Of a DNA stretch of 64,000 bases, positions 24,410 to 32,436 are shown piece by piece; position 1 is the first letter of the stretch; the number at the start of each line of letters is the position of its first letter. The stretch is taken from assembly GCF_018336155.1 (NCBI RefSeq), contig NZ_JAGYHF010000008.1:186001-250000 (forward strand), given 5' to 3'. The notes beneath the pieces are model-generated. The model was given only the letters and a program-made list of their open reading frames with translations, was not told the origin of the DNA and did no database searches. This DNA is from Pseudomonas rustica (lineage in GTDB: Bacteria > Pseudomonadota > Gammaproteobacteria > Pseudomonadales > Pseudomonadaceae). The position numbers were made by a program, and so were the translations under genes.

Positions 24410-26574
24410 TTTGCCTGTCCTGGCCGAATTCTTTTGAGCAAATCGATAACCTGCGCAGTCCGCTCGCCGGCATATGAATCATGCGCTTTCGGTGTCAATT
24501 CAGATTGAAGTGAAGCTGGCTCCGCCCTAACGCCTTCAGGAACAACCGCATTTTCACGCTCACGGAGACGTTCTTCTGCGCGGTTCTCGCGGATGTTTCC
24601 AGTGGCCTCTGCCTTGGTGGGCGGAGCAGGTTCCAGTTTTCGTTCTGCGAGTGCATGACTGATGATCTGGTGGACCTGATCGCTAAGCTGCACACGGCTT
24701 TCCAGCTCGGCTCGCCGGCGAGTAGGCGGTTTTTGGCGATAGGCTTCGAGCAGATCAAAAATCTCGTCCGAGCGGTAATTCGCGTAACCGGCATCCGATC
24801 GTCGAAGATCACAACGGATAAACTGCTTGGCCTCTCCCTGAATCCAAATGTGTGCCGCCGAGTTCGGATCGAACCAACACTCTATTGACCAAACGCCCCC
24901 TTTGCGAGCCTTGGCAAACCAATCTTTCTCTATGGCCATATCACACACGTAGTGCATGCCGCGAAACATAACCCCACCCTTTTGAACGGTCGCGCGCTCG
25001 CGAGGCAAGAGATGGAGGTAAACCAGCTCGTCAGGACGTTTGTTGGATTCGATCAGGTCGTTGTCGCAGGCCCAATTCCATATCCCGTTGGGTGTAGGTT
25101 CAACGCCGTCATTCATCATCGCCTGCGTCAGTCGTTCAGGCTGTCGATGGTGCCCGTTATAGTGGAGTACGCACTTGATGAGGATTTGGGTGAACTCTTT
25201 GAGATTCAGCGTGGCATCGAGCCGGTAATCTCGCTCGCCTCGCTCTTTGTCTCGCGCTGCTACCCCGCCAGGTAGCCATCTGATACCCGTCAAATCATTC
25301 AAAATGCCAAACCGACTTTCCACCATAGGCTTCCAATCCGGCCGATAAGGCGGAGCAGTGCCCATCTCAATTCCCAATCCTGACGATAGCCCCTCTGCTG
25401 CGAGTGACAGCATCTCTCCTCGGTCGGCGTAAATCTGGTGGGGCAGGTGGTGACAATTCCAATCATCTGCATTGATTTCGACGCCGTTCTGAGCGCAGAA
25501 CTCGACTTTGGAGGTAAACGCGTTGAACAGCGCTTGCCTGGCCCCATTCCAACTAGGGCCCTCCAATCCTACATAGAGACCAGCAATCATTCCGGAGAAG
25601 CTATCCACAACGATATAAACTACGGGCCGGCCAATGAGCATCCGCCTGGAGTAGCTGTTGACCAAATAAATATCGGCAATAGTCGCGTCGATCTCGAACT
25701 GATGACAGGGTCCACGCAGCCAATCGCGAACGGTACCTGAAAGCGGACGGCAGTCCTTTAACCATCTCCTCAATCCTTTACGGCCACGCTCGGTTGCAAT
25801 CTCGTCGAAAAAAATCTGTCCCCAATATTGGAACTGCCTCAAGCTGGGGAGTTCTGAACCAGGCAACAAACGAAGCTCTTCTTCACTGTTTTTAGAGATG
25901 TCTCGAACAGAGTAGAATCGTCTCAACATTTCGTCATATGCGCTCGAAATAGATGATTTCTTATCTCTTACATAAAGAGCATATCCAACACGGATGCATC
26001 GTTTATCAACTGCACTGAGCATCTTGGAAGGCGAAGTAAGAACGCCTTGAAATTTAGGCTTTCGCCCTGGTGGCCTGCTCGGATCATATTTTCTATCGGC
26101 AACCCCTACTGCCGTATAATTGTTAAGCAATGAGTTGCGAACTTGACCATAAAACCAATAGCGGTAAAGAAGTCGATAGATCGTTTTCCGCTGGATTCCG
26201 AGCTCTGACGCCCGTTTGCTAACAAGTCGGCCTAACTCACCTCGTACAAATATTTGTCCTGGGTATTCAGGATCTAGCAGAGGGGCGATGACGGCCCACT
26301 TTTCGTCCCGGCCTTGCTTGGCTCTCTCATCCAACTGTTCCTCAAGCACAAGCATGAACTCGGGCGTGGCAATGGCTGCTGGTTTGGTGTGACCAGACGC
26401 TAACGATCGACGAAGCTCCTCCAGACCCACAGCGTATGGCTGCCGGGGTGGGTCAGATAGATCCATCACAACTGCTAAGTCATGCGTTTCATCTTGGTAA
26501 AGGAGCCTGGCTATCGTAGCGATGACCGACAGATCGGTTACAGGCTCGAAAACGTCATTAACGAGAACAGTCAT
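24406..26574 (-). CDS. tnsB: TnsB DDE transposase
   Basis: Catalyses joining of the transposon 3' ends to target DNA and binds the end repeats. 722 residues. The DDE triad is visible as D296 (FEIDATIAD), D384 (IYADRGEM) and E419 (PMVESRFG); the spacings of 88 and 35 residues are the same as in Tn7 TnsB (D273, D361, E396). N-terminal helix-turn-helix regions (SELGIQRKTIYRLLYRYW) and a C-terminal Mu-type beta-barrel precede a charged tail that would contact TnsA/TnsC. Four-base overlap with tnsA and tnsC. Confidence 0.96.
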   Translation of the reverse strand: MTVLVNDVFEPVTDLSVIATIARLLYQDETHDLAVVMDLSDPPRQPYAVGLEELRRSLASGHTKPAAIATPEFMLVLEEQLDERAKQGRDEKWAVIAPLLDPEYPGQIFVRGELGRLVSKRASELGIQRKTIYRLLYRYWFYGQVRNSLLNNYTAVGVADRKYDPSRPPGRKPKFQGVLTSPSKMLSAVDKRCIRVGYALYVRDKKSSISSAYDEMLRRFYSVRDISKNSEEELRLLPGSELPSLRQFQYWGQIFFDEIATERGRKGLRRWLKDCRPLSGTVRDWLRGPCHQFEIDATIADIYLVNSYSRRMLIGRPVVYIVVDSFSGMIAGLYVGLEGPSWNGARQALFNAFTSKVEFCAQNGVEINADDWNCHHLPHQIYADRGEMLSLAAEGLSSGLGIEMGTAPPYRPDWKPMVESRFGILNDLTGIRWLPGGVAARDKERGERDYRLDATLNLKEFTQILIKCVLHYNGHHRQPERLTQAMMNDGVEPTPNGIWNWACDNDLIESNKRPDELVYLHLLPRERATVQKGGVMFRGMHYVCDMAIEKDWFAKARKGGVWSIECWFDPNSAAHIWIQGEAKQFIRCDLRRSDAGYANYRSDEIFDLLEAYRQKPPTRRRAELESRVQLSDQVHQIISHALAERKLEPAPPTKAEATGNIRENRAEERLRERENAVVPEGVRAEPASLQSELTPKAHDSYAGERTAQVIDLLKRIRPGQAK

Positions 26575-27425
26575 GACATTTTCTCCTTCAACGATACTTG
26601 GACAGGGCTCGGTGAAACTTCGAAGCCAGGAACTAGACCAGTAAGGTGGAGAGGAGTGTTAACCAAATCGATTTTCAGTATCTTGTTCCAAACCAGATGA
26701 AAGAAAATTGCTTGAGCGTCTATATAGGAAATGGACAGAAGTGATGCTATTTTTCTTAGACAGGTGGCCAAGGTCCACGAATATTCCCGGCTGTTTACAA
26801 GGCACTCGATAAAATTCGAATGCAACGGCGCTTTCATTAAATCACGAGAGAGCTTCGAGTACCTCCTGATTAGTCCAAGATTTTTAATCAAATCTCGTGT
26901 AAAAAACTCGTCTGTTACGATTTTCCAATCAACACCTTGGCTTTCCCAAAAACGCTTTTCAATTTCAAGTTTTTCAAGCGTTCTTTTACTTCCGTTGCCA
27001 ATTAAATCTGAACGATACTTCACCGTCCTAGCTACCGATTTGAAGTTTCCGCTCGGGTCCTTAACAGTTAACAGGAAGTCTGTTGTCATCACATAAGGCA
27101 GTGTTGTTCTAGGGTATCTTGGATAGCGTACATCGATCGCCGACGCTATCGCTTGCGCACGCTCTGTGGGTAGTAAAGGGTATTGCTCCCGGATATCCAC
27201 GACGTCTTCAGAAAATTCACACACAAGGAAGTAGGAACGCTCGAGATCTGACAGGAGGTGATGAATCCTCTCGATCTTCACACCTTGAATCTTGTGCGAA
27301 CGACCTATCGACGGGACATCTTGTACCCGCAGCCAAGGCACGTAGCTTGCCCCGGCGCCTTCGCCAAATCCATTTGCAATGTGCCGTTCAATGTCCTGCT
27401 GTGATGCAAATTTACGACCTCGCAA
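26571..27425 (-). CDS. tnsA: TnsA endonuclease subunit of the transposase
   Basis: Restriction-enzyme-like nuclease cutting the 5' ends of the element, which makes cut-and-paste movement possible. 284 residues. Catalytic residues read as E62 (DLERSYFL), D116 (TTDFLL) and K136 (RTVKYR), nearly the positions in Tn7 TnsA (E63, D114, K132). The start is a TTG with GGAGG seven bases upstream. First gene of the tns operon; the promoter must lie between this start and the terminator at 27586. Confidence 0.95.
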   Translation of the reverse strand: MRGRKFASQQDIERHIANGFGEGAGASYVPWLRVQDVPSIGRSHKIQGVKIERIHHLLSDLERSYFLVCEFSEDVVDIREQYPLLPTERAQAIASAIDVRYPRYPRTTLPYVMTTDFLLTVKDPSGNFKSVARTVKYRSDLIGNGSKRTLEKLEIEKRFWESQGVDWKIVTDEFFTRDLIKNLGLIRRYSKLSRDLMKAPLHSNFIECLVNSREYSWTLATCLRKIASLLSISYIDAQAIFFHLVWNKILKIDLVNTPLHLTGLVPGFEVSPSPVQVSLKEKMS

Positions 27426-27585
27426 CCCACGCCTCCTCAGTCGATGCGGACCGCTTCACCTCGCGTCGAGAAAAAGTCGTAGAAGGACACGACCGCCAAA
27501 GCGGCCGCATTCAAAACATTTTCCAGACTACACCCGCTGAAAGTTGAAGCGATGAATCCAGACCAAAGGGAAAGCCTGGAAAGGA

Positions 27586-27610
27586 AAACCCCCGTAGATA
27601 CGGGGGTTTG
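27586..27610. terminator. Bidirectional terminator between tnsA and the transposon end
   Basis: Perfect stem CCCCCGTA-GA-TACGGGGG flanked by AAAA on the left and TTT on the right, so it can act on both strands. It would stop glmS transcripts entering the transposon about 100 bp past the glmS stop codon. It lies inside the predicted transposon end. Confidence 0.85.
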
Positions 27611-27616
27611 AGCCTT

Positions 27617-27676
27617 GTGTCAATCTATGTTCATGCGTGTCAAACTTTATTGTTTTGTGTCAATCTTTATTGTTGA
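27617..27676 (-). repeat. Three tandem 20-bp TnsB-like binding sites (transposon right end)
   Basis: Units start at 27617, 27637 and 27657, exactly 20 bp apart, on the plus strand GTGTCAAACTTTATTGTT and close variants. On the minus strand each contains ACAATAAAG(A/T)TTGACAC; ACAATAAAG is the core of the Tn7 TnsB site. The unit farthest from glmS is the least conserved. This places the transposon end to the right, next to glmS. Confidence 0.85.
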
Positions 27677-27685
27677 AAACCAGCA

Positions 27686-27690
27686 GTTAA
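27686..27690. other. Predicted transposon-chromosome junction and 5-bp target duplication (attTn7)
   Basis: If the terminus is the minus-strand TGCTGG ending at 27685, the next five bases GTTAA would be the target duplication, 17 to 21 bp beyond the glmS stop codon, close to the Tn7 insertion distance. The terminus does not read TGT as in Tn7 and the other copy is outside the window, so this is an estimate good to a few bases. Confidence 0.4.
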
Positions 27691-27706
27691 CTCAGTTGTG
27701 GATAAC

Positions 27707-29539
27707 TTATTCCACCGTCACCGACTTCGCCAGATTACGCGGCTGATCCACGTCCGTGCCCTTCAGCACCGCGACGTAGTACGACAGCAACTGCAGCGGG
27801 ATCGTGTAGAGGATCGGCGAAAGGATGTCGTGGATGTGCGGCATCTGCACCACGTGGGTGCCTTCGCCGTTGGTCATTCCGGCTTTTTCGTCGGCGAACA
27901 CGATCAGTTCGCCGCCACGGGCGCGGACTTCCTGCAGGTTGGATTTGAGCTTTTCCAGCAGTTCGTTGTTGGGCGCAACGGTGACCACTGGCATGTCGTT
28001 ATCCACCAGCGCCAGCGGGCCGTGTTTCAGTTCGCCGGCCGGGTAGGCTTCGGCGTGGATGTAGGAGATTTCCTTGAGCTTCAAGGCACCTTCCATCGCT
28101 ACCGGGAATTGCGCGCCACGGCCGAGGAACAGGGTGTGGTTTTTCTCGGCGAACAGTTCGGCGATTTTTTCCACGGTGCTTTCCATCGCCAGCGCTTCGC
28201 CGAGGCGGGTTGGCAGGCGACGCAGTTCTTCGACCAATGTTGCTTCAACGCCTTTGGCCAACGTGCCGCGAACCTGACCCAGCGACAGGGTCAGCAGCAA
28301 CAGGCCGACCAGTTGCGTGGTGAAGGCTTTGGTCGAAGCGACGCCGATTTCGCGGCCGGCCTGGGTCAGCAGGGTCAGATCGGATTCACGCACCAGCGAA
28401 CTGATGCTGACGTTGCAGATCGCCAGGCTGGCGAGGAAACCCAGCTCTTTGGCATTGCGCAGGGCGGCCAGGGTGTCGGCGGTTTCGCCGGACTGCGAGA
28501 TGGTCACGAACAAGGTGTCCGGCTGTACCACGACTTTGCGGTAGCGGAATTCGCTGGCCACTTCGACCTGGCACGGGATGCCGGCCAGTTCTTCCAGCCA
28601 ATAACGCGCGACCATACCGGCGTGGTAGCTGGTGCCGCAGGCGACGATCTGCACGTTGCGCACTTTGGCGAACAGCTCGGCGGCTTGCGGACCGAAAGCT
28701 TGCACCAGCACTTGATCATTGCTCAGTCGACCTTCGAGGGTGCGCTGGACAACGGCCGGTTGCTCGTGGATTTCCTTGAGCATGTAGTGGCGGAATTCGC
28801 CTTTGTCGGCAGCTTCGGCGCCGTCGGTGTACTGCACGGTCTGGCGCTCGACAGCGTTGCCGCTCACGTCCCAGATCTGCACGTTATCGCGGCGAATTTC
28901 GGCGATATCGCCTTCTTCCAGGTACATGAAGCGGTCAGTCACCTGACGCAACGCCAGTTGGTCGGAAGCGAGGAAGTTCTCGCCCAGTCCCAGACCAATC
29001 ACCAGCGGGCTGCCACTGCGCGCGGCCACCAGACGATCCGGCTGCTTGGCGTTGATCACCGCCAGACCATAAGCGCCGTGCAGTTCTTTGACGGTGGCTT
29101 TGAGTGCCACGGTCAGATCAGGCTGATCCTTGAGTTTATGGTTGAGCAGGTGAGCGATGACTTCGGTGTCGGTGTCCGAGGTGAACACGTAGCCCAGTGC
29201 TTTCAGTTGTTCACGCAGGGCTTCGTGGTTTTCGATGATGCCGTTGTGCACCACCGCGATGTCGCCGGAGAAATGCGGGTGAGCGTTACGCTCGCAGGGC
29301 GCGCCGTGGGTGGCCCAACGGGTGTGGGCGATACCCAGACGACCCACCAGCGGGTGCTCGGCCAGTGCGGTTTCGAGTTCGCTGACTTTGCCCGGGCGAC
29401 GCATGCGCTCGAGGGTTTCGTCATTGGTGTACACCGCCACACCGGCGCTGTCGTAACCACGGTATTCGAGGCGCTTGAGGCCTTCGAGCAGGATGGCGGT
29501 GATGTTACGTTCAGCGACTGCGCCGACAATTCCACACAT
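27707..29539 (-). CDS. glmS: Glucosamine-6-phosphate synthase GlmS
   Basis: Makes glucosamine-6-phosphate from fructose-6-phosphate and glutamine, the first step to UDP-GlcNAc. 610 residues. The start at 29539 gives the catalytic N-terminal cysteine in MCGIVGAVAERN; it is preceded by AGGAGAAATAAG. The glutaminase domain is followed by two SIS isomerase domains (CGTSYHAG, SQSGETADT) and ends LAKSVTVE. The last codons form the attTn7 recognition site read by TnsD, and a Tn7-like element sits 21 bp past the stop. It lies 2 bp after glmR. Confidence 0.98.
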   Translation of the reverse strand: MCGIVGAVAERNITAILLEGLKRLEYRGYDSAGVAVYTNDETLERMRRPGKVSELETALAEHPLVGRLGIAHTRWATHGAPCERNAHPHFSGDIAVVHNGIIENHEALREQLKALGYVFTSDTDTEVIAHLLNHKLKDQPDLTVALKATVKELHGAYGLAVINAKQPDRLVAARSGSPLVIGLGLGENFLASDQLALRQVTDRFMYLEEGDIAEIRRDNVQIWDVSGNAVERQTVQYTDGAEAADKGEFRHYMLKEIHEQPAVVQRTLEGRLSNDQVLVQAFGPQAAELFAKVRNVQIVACGTSYHAGMVARYWLEELAGIPCQVEVASEFRYRKVVVQPDTLFVTISQSGETADTLAALRNAKELGFLASLAICNVSISSLVRESDLTLLTQAGREIGVASTKAFTTQLVGLLLLTLSLGQVRGTLAKGVEATLVEELRRLPTRLGEALAMESTVEKIAELFAEKNHTLFLGRGAQFPVAMEGALKLKEISYIHAEAYPAGELKHGPLALVDNDMPVVTVAPNNELLEKLKSNLQEVRARGGELIVFADEKAGMTNGEGTHVVQMPHIHDILSPILYTIPLQLLSYYVAVLKGTDVDQPRNLAKSVTVE

Positions 29540-29541
29540 GC

Positions 29542-30318
29542 TTATTTCTCCTGACTGACAGCCGCGCAAATCAAGTTGATACCGCGGGCCTGGATCTGAT
29601 CGCGTGCATCGATAGGCAGGCGATCATCGGTAATTAGGGTATGGACGCTGCTCCATGGCAGCTCCAGATTGGGAATCTTGCGGCCGATCTTGTCGGCCTC
29701 GACCATGACGATAACTTCCCGCGCCACGTCTGCCATGACCCGGCTCAAGCCGAGCAGTTCATTGAAGGTCGTAGTGCCGCGTACCAGGTCGATACCGTCG
29801 GCGCCGATGAACAACTGGTCGAAGTCGTAAGAGCGTAGTACCTGCTCGGCAACCTGGCCCTGAAAGGATTCCGAATGCGGATCCCAGGTACCACCGGTCA
29901 TTAACAACACCGGTTCGTGTTCGAGTTCGCTCAAGGCATTGGCGACATGCAGGGAGTTGGTCATCACCACCAGACCTGGCTGCTGGCCAAGTTCGGGGAT
30001 CATCGCGGCGGTGGTGCTGCCGCTGTCGATGATGATGCGCGCATGCTCGCGGATGCGTTTCACCGCCGCGCGGGCAATCGCCTGTTTGTATTTGGAAACG
30101 CTCTGCGCGGTTTCCGCGACCAGCTCCTGCGGCATGGTGATCGCCCCGCCGTAACGGCGCAGCAACAAGCCATGGCTTTCCAGTGCGGCGAGATCCTTGC
30201 GAATCGTAACTTCAGAAGTTTCGAAGCGCTTGGCTAGCTCATCCACACTGACCTCGCCCTGCTCATTGAGCAAGGCGAGGATGTTGTGGCGGCGTTGGGG
30301 CGTGTTGCGTTTCGACAT
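29542..30318 (-). CDS. glmR: DeoR-family regulator GlmR
   Basis: A 258-residue DeoR-family transcription factor. N-terminal helix-turn-helix: RRHNILALLNEQGEVSVDELAKRFETSEVTIRKDL split over residues 9-43; C-terminal sugar-phosphate-sensing domain with DSGSTTAAMIPEL and TGGTWDPHSESF. It lies 2 bp upstream of glmS and the stop overlaps the glmS ribosome-binding site, so the two are coupled. Likely controls amino-sugar synthesis. Confidence 0.93.
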   Translation of the reverse strand: MSKRNTPQRRHNILALLNEQGEVSVDELAKRFETSEVTIRKDLAALESHGLLLRRYGGAITMPQELVAETAQSVSKYKQAIARAAVKRIREHARIIIDSGSTTAAMIPELGQQPGLVVMTNSLHVANALSELEHEPVLLMTGGTWDPHSESFQGQVAEQVLRSYDFDQLFIGADGIDLVRGTTTFNELLGLSRVMADVAREVIVMVEADKIGRKIPNLELPWSSVHTLITDDRLPIDARDQIQARGINLICAAVSQEK

Positions 30319-30401
30319 GGCGGCTTAAGTTTCGATTCGAAAGATAACGGAAGCAATCAAAACCTATTGGCCATAAATCGTCAACCCATTGCTCATAAAA
30401 A

Positions 30402-30454
30402 AATCGCAGCCCTCCGACAGTCCCCGTAGGAGCTGCCGAAGGCTGCGATCTTTT
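30402..30454. repeat. REP-type palindrome in the glmR-glmU gap
   Basis: AATCGCAGCC ... GGCTGCGATC inverted pair enclosing GTAGGAGCTGCCGAAGG, the usual Pseudomonas REP sequence. Such elements are dispersed through P. fluorescens-group genomes between genes. Confidence 0.75.
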
Positions 30455-30481
30455 GATCTTCAAAAAGCCGCTGTGGATAAC

Positions 30482-31849
30482 TCAGTCCTTTTTGATTTTC
30501 ACCGGACGCTTCCAGCCATCGATGTTCTTCTGCCGCGCGCGGCCAACCGCCAACTGCGCGTTATCCACATTCTGCGTAATCGTTGAGCCGGCCGCTGTGG
30601 TCGCACCATCAGAGATATCCACAGGCGCGACCAACGAATTGTTGGAGCCGATGAACACATCTGCACCCAACACGGTTTTCCACTTGTTGGCGCCGTCATA
30701 GTTGCAGGTGATGGTGCCCGCACCCACGTTGGTGCGCGCACCGATTTCGGCATCGCCCAAATAGGTCAAGTGACCGGCCTTCGCGCCCTCGCCCATGTGC
30801 GCATTCTTCAGTTCAACAAAGTTACCCACATGCGCGCGCGCTTCAAGCACGGTGCCCGGACGCAGACGCGCGAACGGACCGGCATCGCTGCCCTCGCCCA
30901 TTACGGCACCTTCGATATGACTGTTGGCCTTGATCACCACGCCTTTGCGCAGGGTGCTGTCCTTGATCACGCAGTTCGGGCCGATCACCACGTCGTCTTC
31001 GATAACAACGTTGCCTTCGAGGATCACATTGATGTCGATCAGCACATCGCGACCCACGGTCACTTCGCCGCGCACATCAAAACGCGCCGGGTCACGCAGG
31101 GTCACGCCTTGCGCCATCAAACGGCGGCCGGCGCGCAACTGGTAATGACGCTCCAGCTCGGCCAGTTGTTTGCGATCGTTGGCGCCCTGCACTTCCATTG
31201 GGTCGTGCGGTTGTTCGGTGGCCACTACCAGACCATCGTTGACCGCCATTTCGATCACGTCGGTCAGGTAGTACTCGCCCTGAGCGTTATTGTTCGACAG
31301 GCGGCTCATCCAGTCGGCCAGACGATCGGCCGGGACGGCGAGAATGCCGGTGTTGCCTTCGGTGATTGCGCGCTGCGCTTCGCTGGCGTCTTTGTGCTCA
31401 ACGATGGCCGCGACCTTACCGTCAGAGTCGCGCACGATACGGCCATAGCCGGTCGGGTCGTCGAGTTCGACGGTGAGCAAACCCATCTGCCCCGGCACAA
31501 CATGCTTGAGCAAACGTTGCAGGGTTTCGACTTCGATCAGCGGCACGTCACCGTAAAGGATCAGCAAGGTGTCCGCGGAAATGAACCGTACGGCCTGAGC
31601 GGTGGCGTGGCCGGTGCCGAGCTGCTTGTCCTGCAGGACGAAATTCAGATCGTCAGCCGCCAGACGTTCGCGCACCACATCGGCGCCATGACCGATGACT
31701 ACATGGATGCGTTGTGGATCGAGTTGGCGGGCGCTGTGGATAACATGGCCCAGCATGGAATTGCCGGCAATCGGGTGCAAAACCTTCGGCAAGGCCGAAC
31801 GCATACGAGTGCCTTGACCGGCCGCGAGGATAACGATTTCAAGAGACAT
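30482..31849 (-). CDS. glmU: Bifunctional GlmU (GlcNAc-1-P uridyltransferase / GlcN-1-P acetyltransferase)
   Basis: Carries out the last two steps to UDP-GlcNAc. 455 residues. The N-terminal pyrophosphorylase domain begins with LAAGQGTRMRS; the C-terminal half is a left-handed beta-helix acetyltransferase with hexapeptide repeats (VIEDDVVIGPNCVI) and the active-site region NFVELKNAHMGEGAKAGHL. Located between atpC and glmR, matching the usual Pseudomonas order; a terminator separates it from atpC. Confidence 0.97.
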   Translation of the reverse strand: MSLEIVILAAGQGTRMRSALPKVLHPIAGNSMLGHVIHSARQLDPQRIHVVIGHGADVVRERLAADDLNFVLQDKQLGTGHATAQAVRFISADTLLILYGDVPLIEVETLQRLLKHVVPGQMGLLTVELDDPTGYGRIVRDSDGKVAAIVEHKDASEAQRAITEGNTGILAVPADRLADWMSRLSNNNAQGEYYLTDVIEMAVNDGLVVATEQPHDPMEVQGANDRKQLAELERHYQLRAGRRLMAQGVTLRDPARFDVRGEVTVGRDVLIDINVILEGNVVIEDDVVIGPNCVIKDSTLRKGVVIKANSHIEGAVMGEGSDAGPFARLRPGTVLEARAHVGNFVELKNAHMGEGAKAGHLTYLGDAEIGARTNVGAGTITCNYDGANKWKTVLGADVFIGSNNSLVAPVDISDGATTAAGSTITQNVDNAQLAVGRARQKNIDGWKRPVKIKKD

Positions 31850-31907
31850 GACTGGCTACCAATCCTGGGTGGTCAGCAACTGCGACCGGGTTTGAATTCG
31901 GAAAAAG

Positions 31908-31937
31908 AAAAAAGGGTAGCCGAGGCTACCCTTTTTT
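31908..31937. terminator. Intrinsic terminator after atpC
   Basis: GGGTAGCC-GA-GGCTACCC stem flanked by A-run and T-run, so it can work on both strands. It ends the atp operon before glmU. Confidence 0.88.
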
Positions 31938-31965
31938 ATCAATCGCACAACAAGCGGCTGACGGA

Positions 31966-32391
31966 TTAACCGCCAAACTTCTTGCGGATCTGCTGGACGG
32001 TGCGCAGCTGAGCTGCAGCCTCGGCCAGACGAGCTGACGCAGCGCTGTAGTCGAAATCAGCGCCCTTTTCATGCAGAGCATGCTCGGCAGCCTTGAGAGC
32101 TGCTTGAGCCTGAGCTTCATCCAGGTCGGCAGCACGTTGCACGGTATCGGCAAGCACTTTGACCATGTTCGGCTGAACCTCGAGGAAACCACCGGAGATG
32201 TAGAACACCTCGGCTTCCCCGCCTTGCTTGATCAGGCGGATCGGACCTGGCTTCAGATTAGTGATCAGCGGCGCGTGACCCAGAGCGATACCAAGATCAC
32301 CCAGTGCACCGTGCGCAATCACCATCTCGACCAGGCCGGAAAAGATTTCCCCTTCCGCGCTGACGATATCGCAATGGACTGTCATAGCCAT
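31966..32391 (-). CDS. atpC: F1Fo ATP synthase epsilon subunit
   Basis: 141-residue epsilon subunit of F1, which links rotor movement and regulates hydrolysis. N-terminal beta-sandwich (TVHCDIVSAEGEIFSG, HAPLITNLKPGPIRL) and a C-terminal helical hairpin (AEHALHEKGADFDYSAASARLAEAAAQ region). Last gene of the atp operon. Confidence 0.97.
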   Translation of the reverse strand: MAMTVHCDIVSAEGEIFSGLVEMVIAHGALGDLGIALGHAPLITNLKPGPIRLIKQGGEAEVFYISGGFLEVQPNMVKVLADTVQRAADLDEAQAQAALKAAEHALHEKGADFDYSAASARLAEAAAQLRTVQQIRKKFGG

Positions 32392-32436
32392 CTGATTGCC
32401 TCAACCTAAATTAGCGCCCGTTGCCGGGCGCCGGGA

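Larger units (their letters stand above)
1..27685 (-). mobile_element. Tn7-like transposon island (right part; left end outside window)
   Basis: Everything from the left edge to about 27685 is read as one Tn7-like element inserted at attTn7 beside glmS. Support: tnsA, tnsB, tnsC and tnsD in canonical order next to the glmS-proximal end, a tandem array of TnsB-like sites just inside the predicted terminus, and cargo (metal resistance, orphan flgB) foreign to the conserved glmS-atp neighbourhood. Minus strand is given because the tns genes run that way. The terminus on the glmS side is estimated from spacing in Tn7 (about 8 to 12 bp outside the first TnsB site), not proven. The distal end, its TnsB sites and the second copy of the target duplication are not in the window, so total size is unknown but exceeds 27 kb. 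Confidence 0.88.

Noticed and set aside
19251..27425. Possible CRISPR-associated (CAST) transposon
   Set aside because: TnsABC plus TniQ proteins are present, but no cas genes or repeat-spacer array were seen, and tnsD is full length with the element at attTn7. A cas locus outside the window is unlikely to be needed.
27698..29554. 618-codon plus-strand open frame opposite glmS, and similar long frames opposite atpD, atpA, mnmG and dnaA
   Set aside because: Each lies exactly antisense to a strongly conserved gene; composition (many His, Gln, Val, Phe) is that expected from the reverse of GC-biased codons. No ribosome-binding sites or family motifs.
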